Shown piece by piece: positions 63,846 through 64,000 of a stretch of 64,000 nucleotides of DNA; position 1 is the stretch's first letter, and every line of letters begins with the position of its first letter. Position numbers and translations under genes: made by a program. This DNA comes from Alphaproteobacteria bacterium (lineage in GTDB: Bacteria > Pseudomonadota > Alphaproteobacteria > UBA8366 > Aestuariispiraceae): NCBI GenBank assembly GCA_030065235.1, contig JASJDC010000005.1:62001-126000 (forward strand). Direction: 5' to 3'. The notes beneath the pieces are model-generated. The model did not search any database. It was not told where the DNA came from and saw only the letters and a program-made list of their open reading frames with translations.

Positions 63846-64000
63846 CGCTGCGATCCTTCCGCTTTTGTACTGTTTCCCGACGGTCCCGCCGCGCGCGGAC
63901 GATGTCAAGAAGCGGCGACGGCGCTGTCTTCAATCTGGTCAAAGGCGCCGAATTGGGGCGTATTGCCCCCAATGGCCGGGCGAGGGGAGAGGGCTCGTTC

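Overview
The window is alphaproteobacterial DNA. The evidence is the order of the aa3 cytochrome oxidase operon (coxB, coxA, ctaB, a small ctaF-like gene, ctaG, coxC, DUF983, SURF1), a DUF4170 gene, an ELM1/DUF1022 gene, a leucine-rich leader peptide in front of leuA, and a DnaG whose zinc ligands are mostly replaced. I cannot name a genus; a Rhodospirillales-like lineage is a guess.

Positions 1 to about 21,490 look like the right-hand part of an integrated mobile element whose left end lies outside the window. Its right edge is a CAU-anticodon tRNA gene (21491-21567, minus strand). A large serine recombinase (19954-21534) runs into that tRNA, so its last codons are antisense tRNA sequence. 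The element has two visibly different parts. Positions 1-11042 are lower in G+C and hold a tightly coupled cluster: a large unknown protein (cut by the window edge), a 365-aa unknown protein, an 1847-aa DEAH helicase with a C-terminal DUF1998/MZB zinc site, and a NERD-like nuclease/UvrD helicase. This resembles Druantia/DISARM-type antiphage systems but is not an obvious match to any of them, and it is the best candidate for an undescribed system. Positions 11574-19522 are higher in G+C and hold a resolvase/XRE-regulator pair, several unknown proteins and a VirD4/TraG coupling-protein cluster. No relaxase or type IV secretion genes are visible here.

From 21,568 on the genes are chromosomal housekeeping. 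On the minus strand are yqeY, dnaG, rpoD and a GNAT gene. On the plus strand are carA, carB, greA and a small membrane protein. Next come an Lrp regulator divergent from an ELM1-like gene, a 635-aa unknown protein, a cupin, and a GST divergent from a TetR gene with two matching operator palindromes. leuA, with a leader-peptide attenuator, is translationally coupled to a GFA-family gene.

The stretch 41.4-50.7 kb holds a small gene divergent from an HTH gene with twin dyads between them, then msrA, a PAS-domain gene, ubiD, a duplicated DUF4170 gene, and a MarR/nitroreductase operon with a 20-bp dyad operator. It ends with an EtfB-methyltransferase-like gene, ubiA and rsmE. gshA, a PPK2 kinase and tldD follow. 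The window closes with the aa3 oxidase structural and assembly operon, an M32 carboxypeptidase and a branched-chain aminotransferase.
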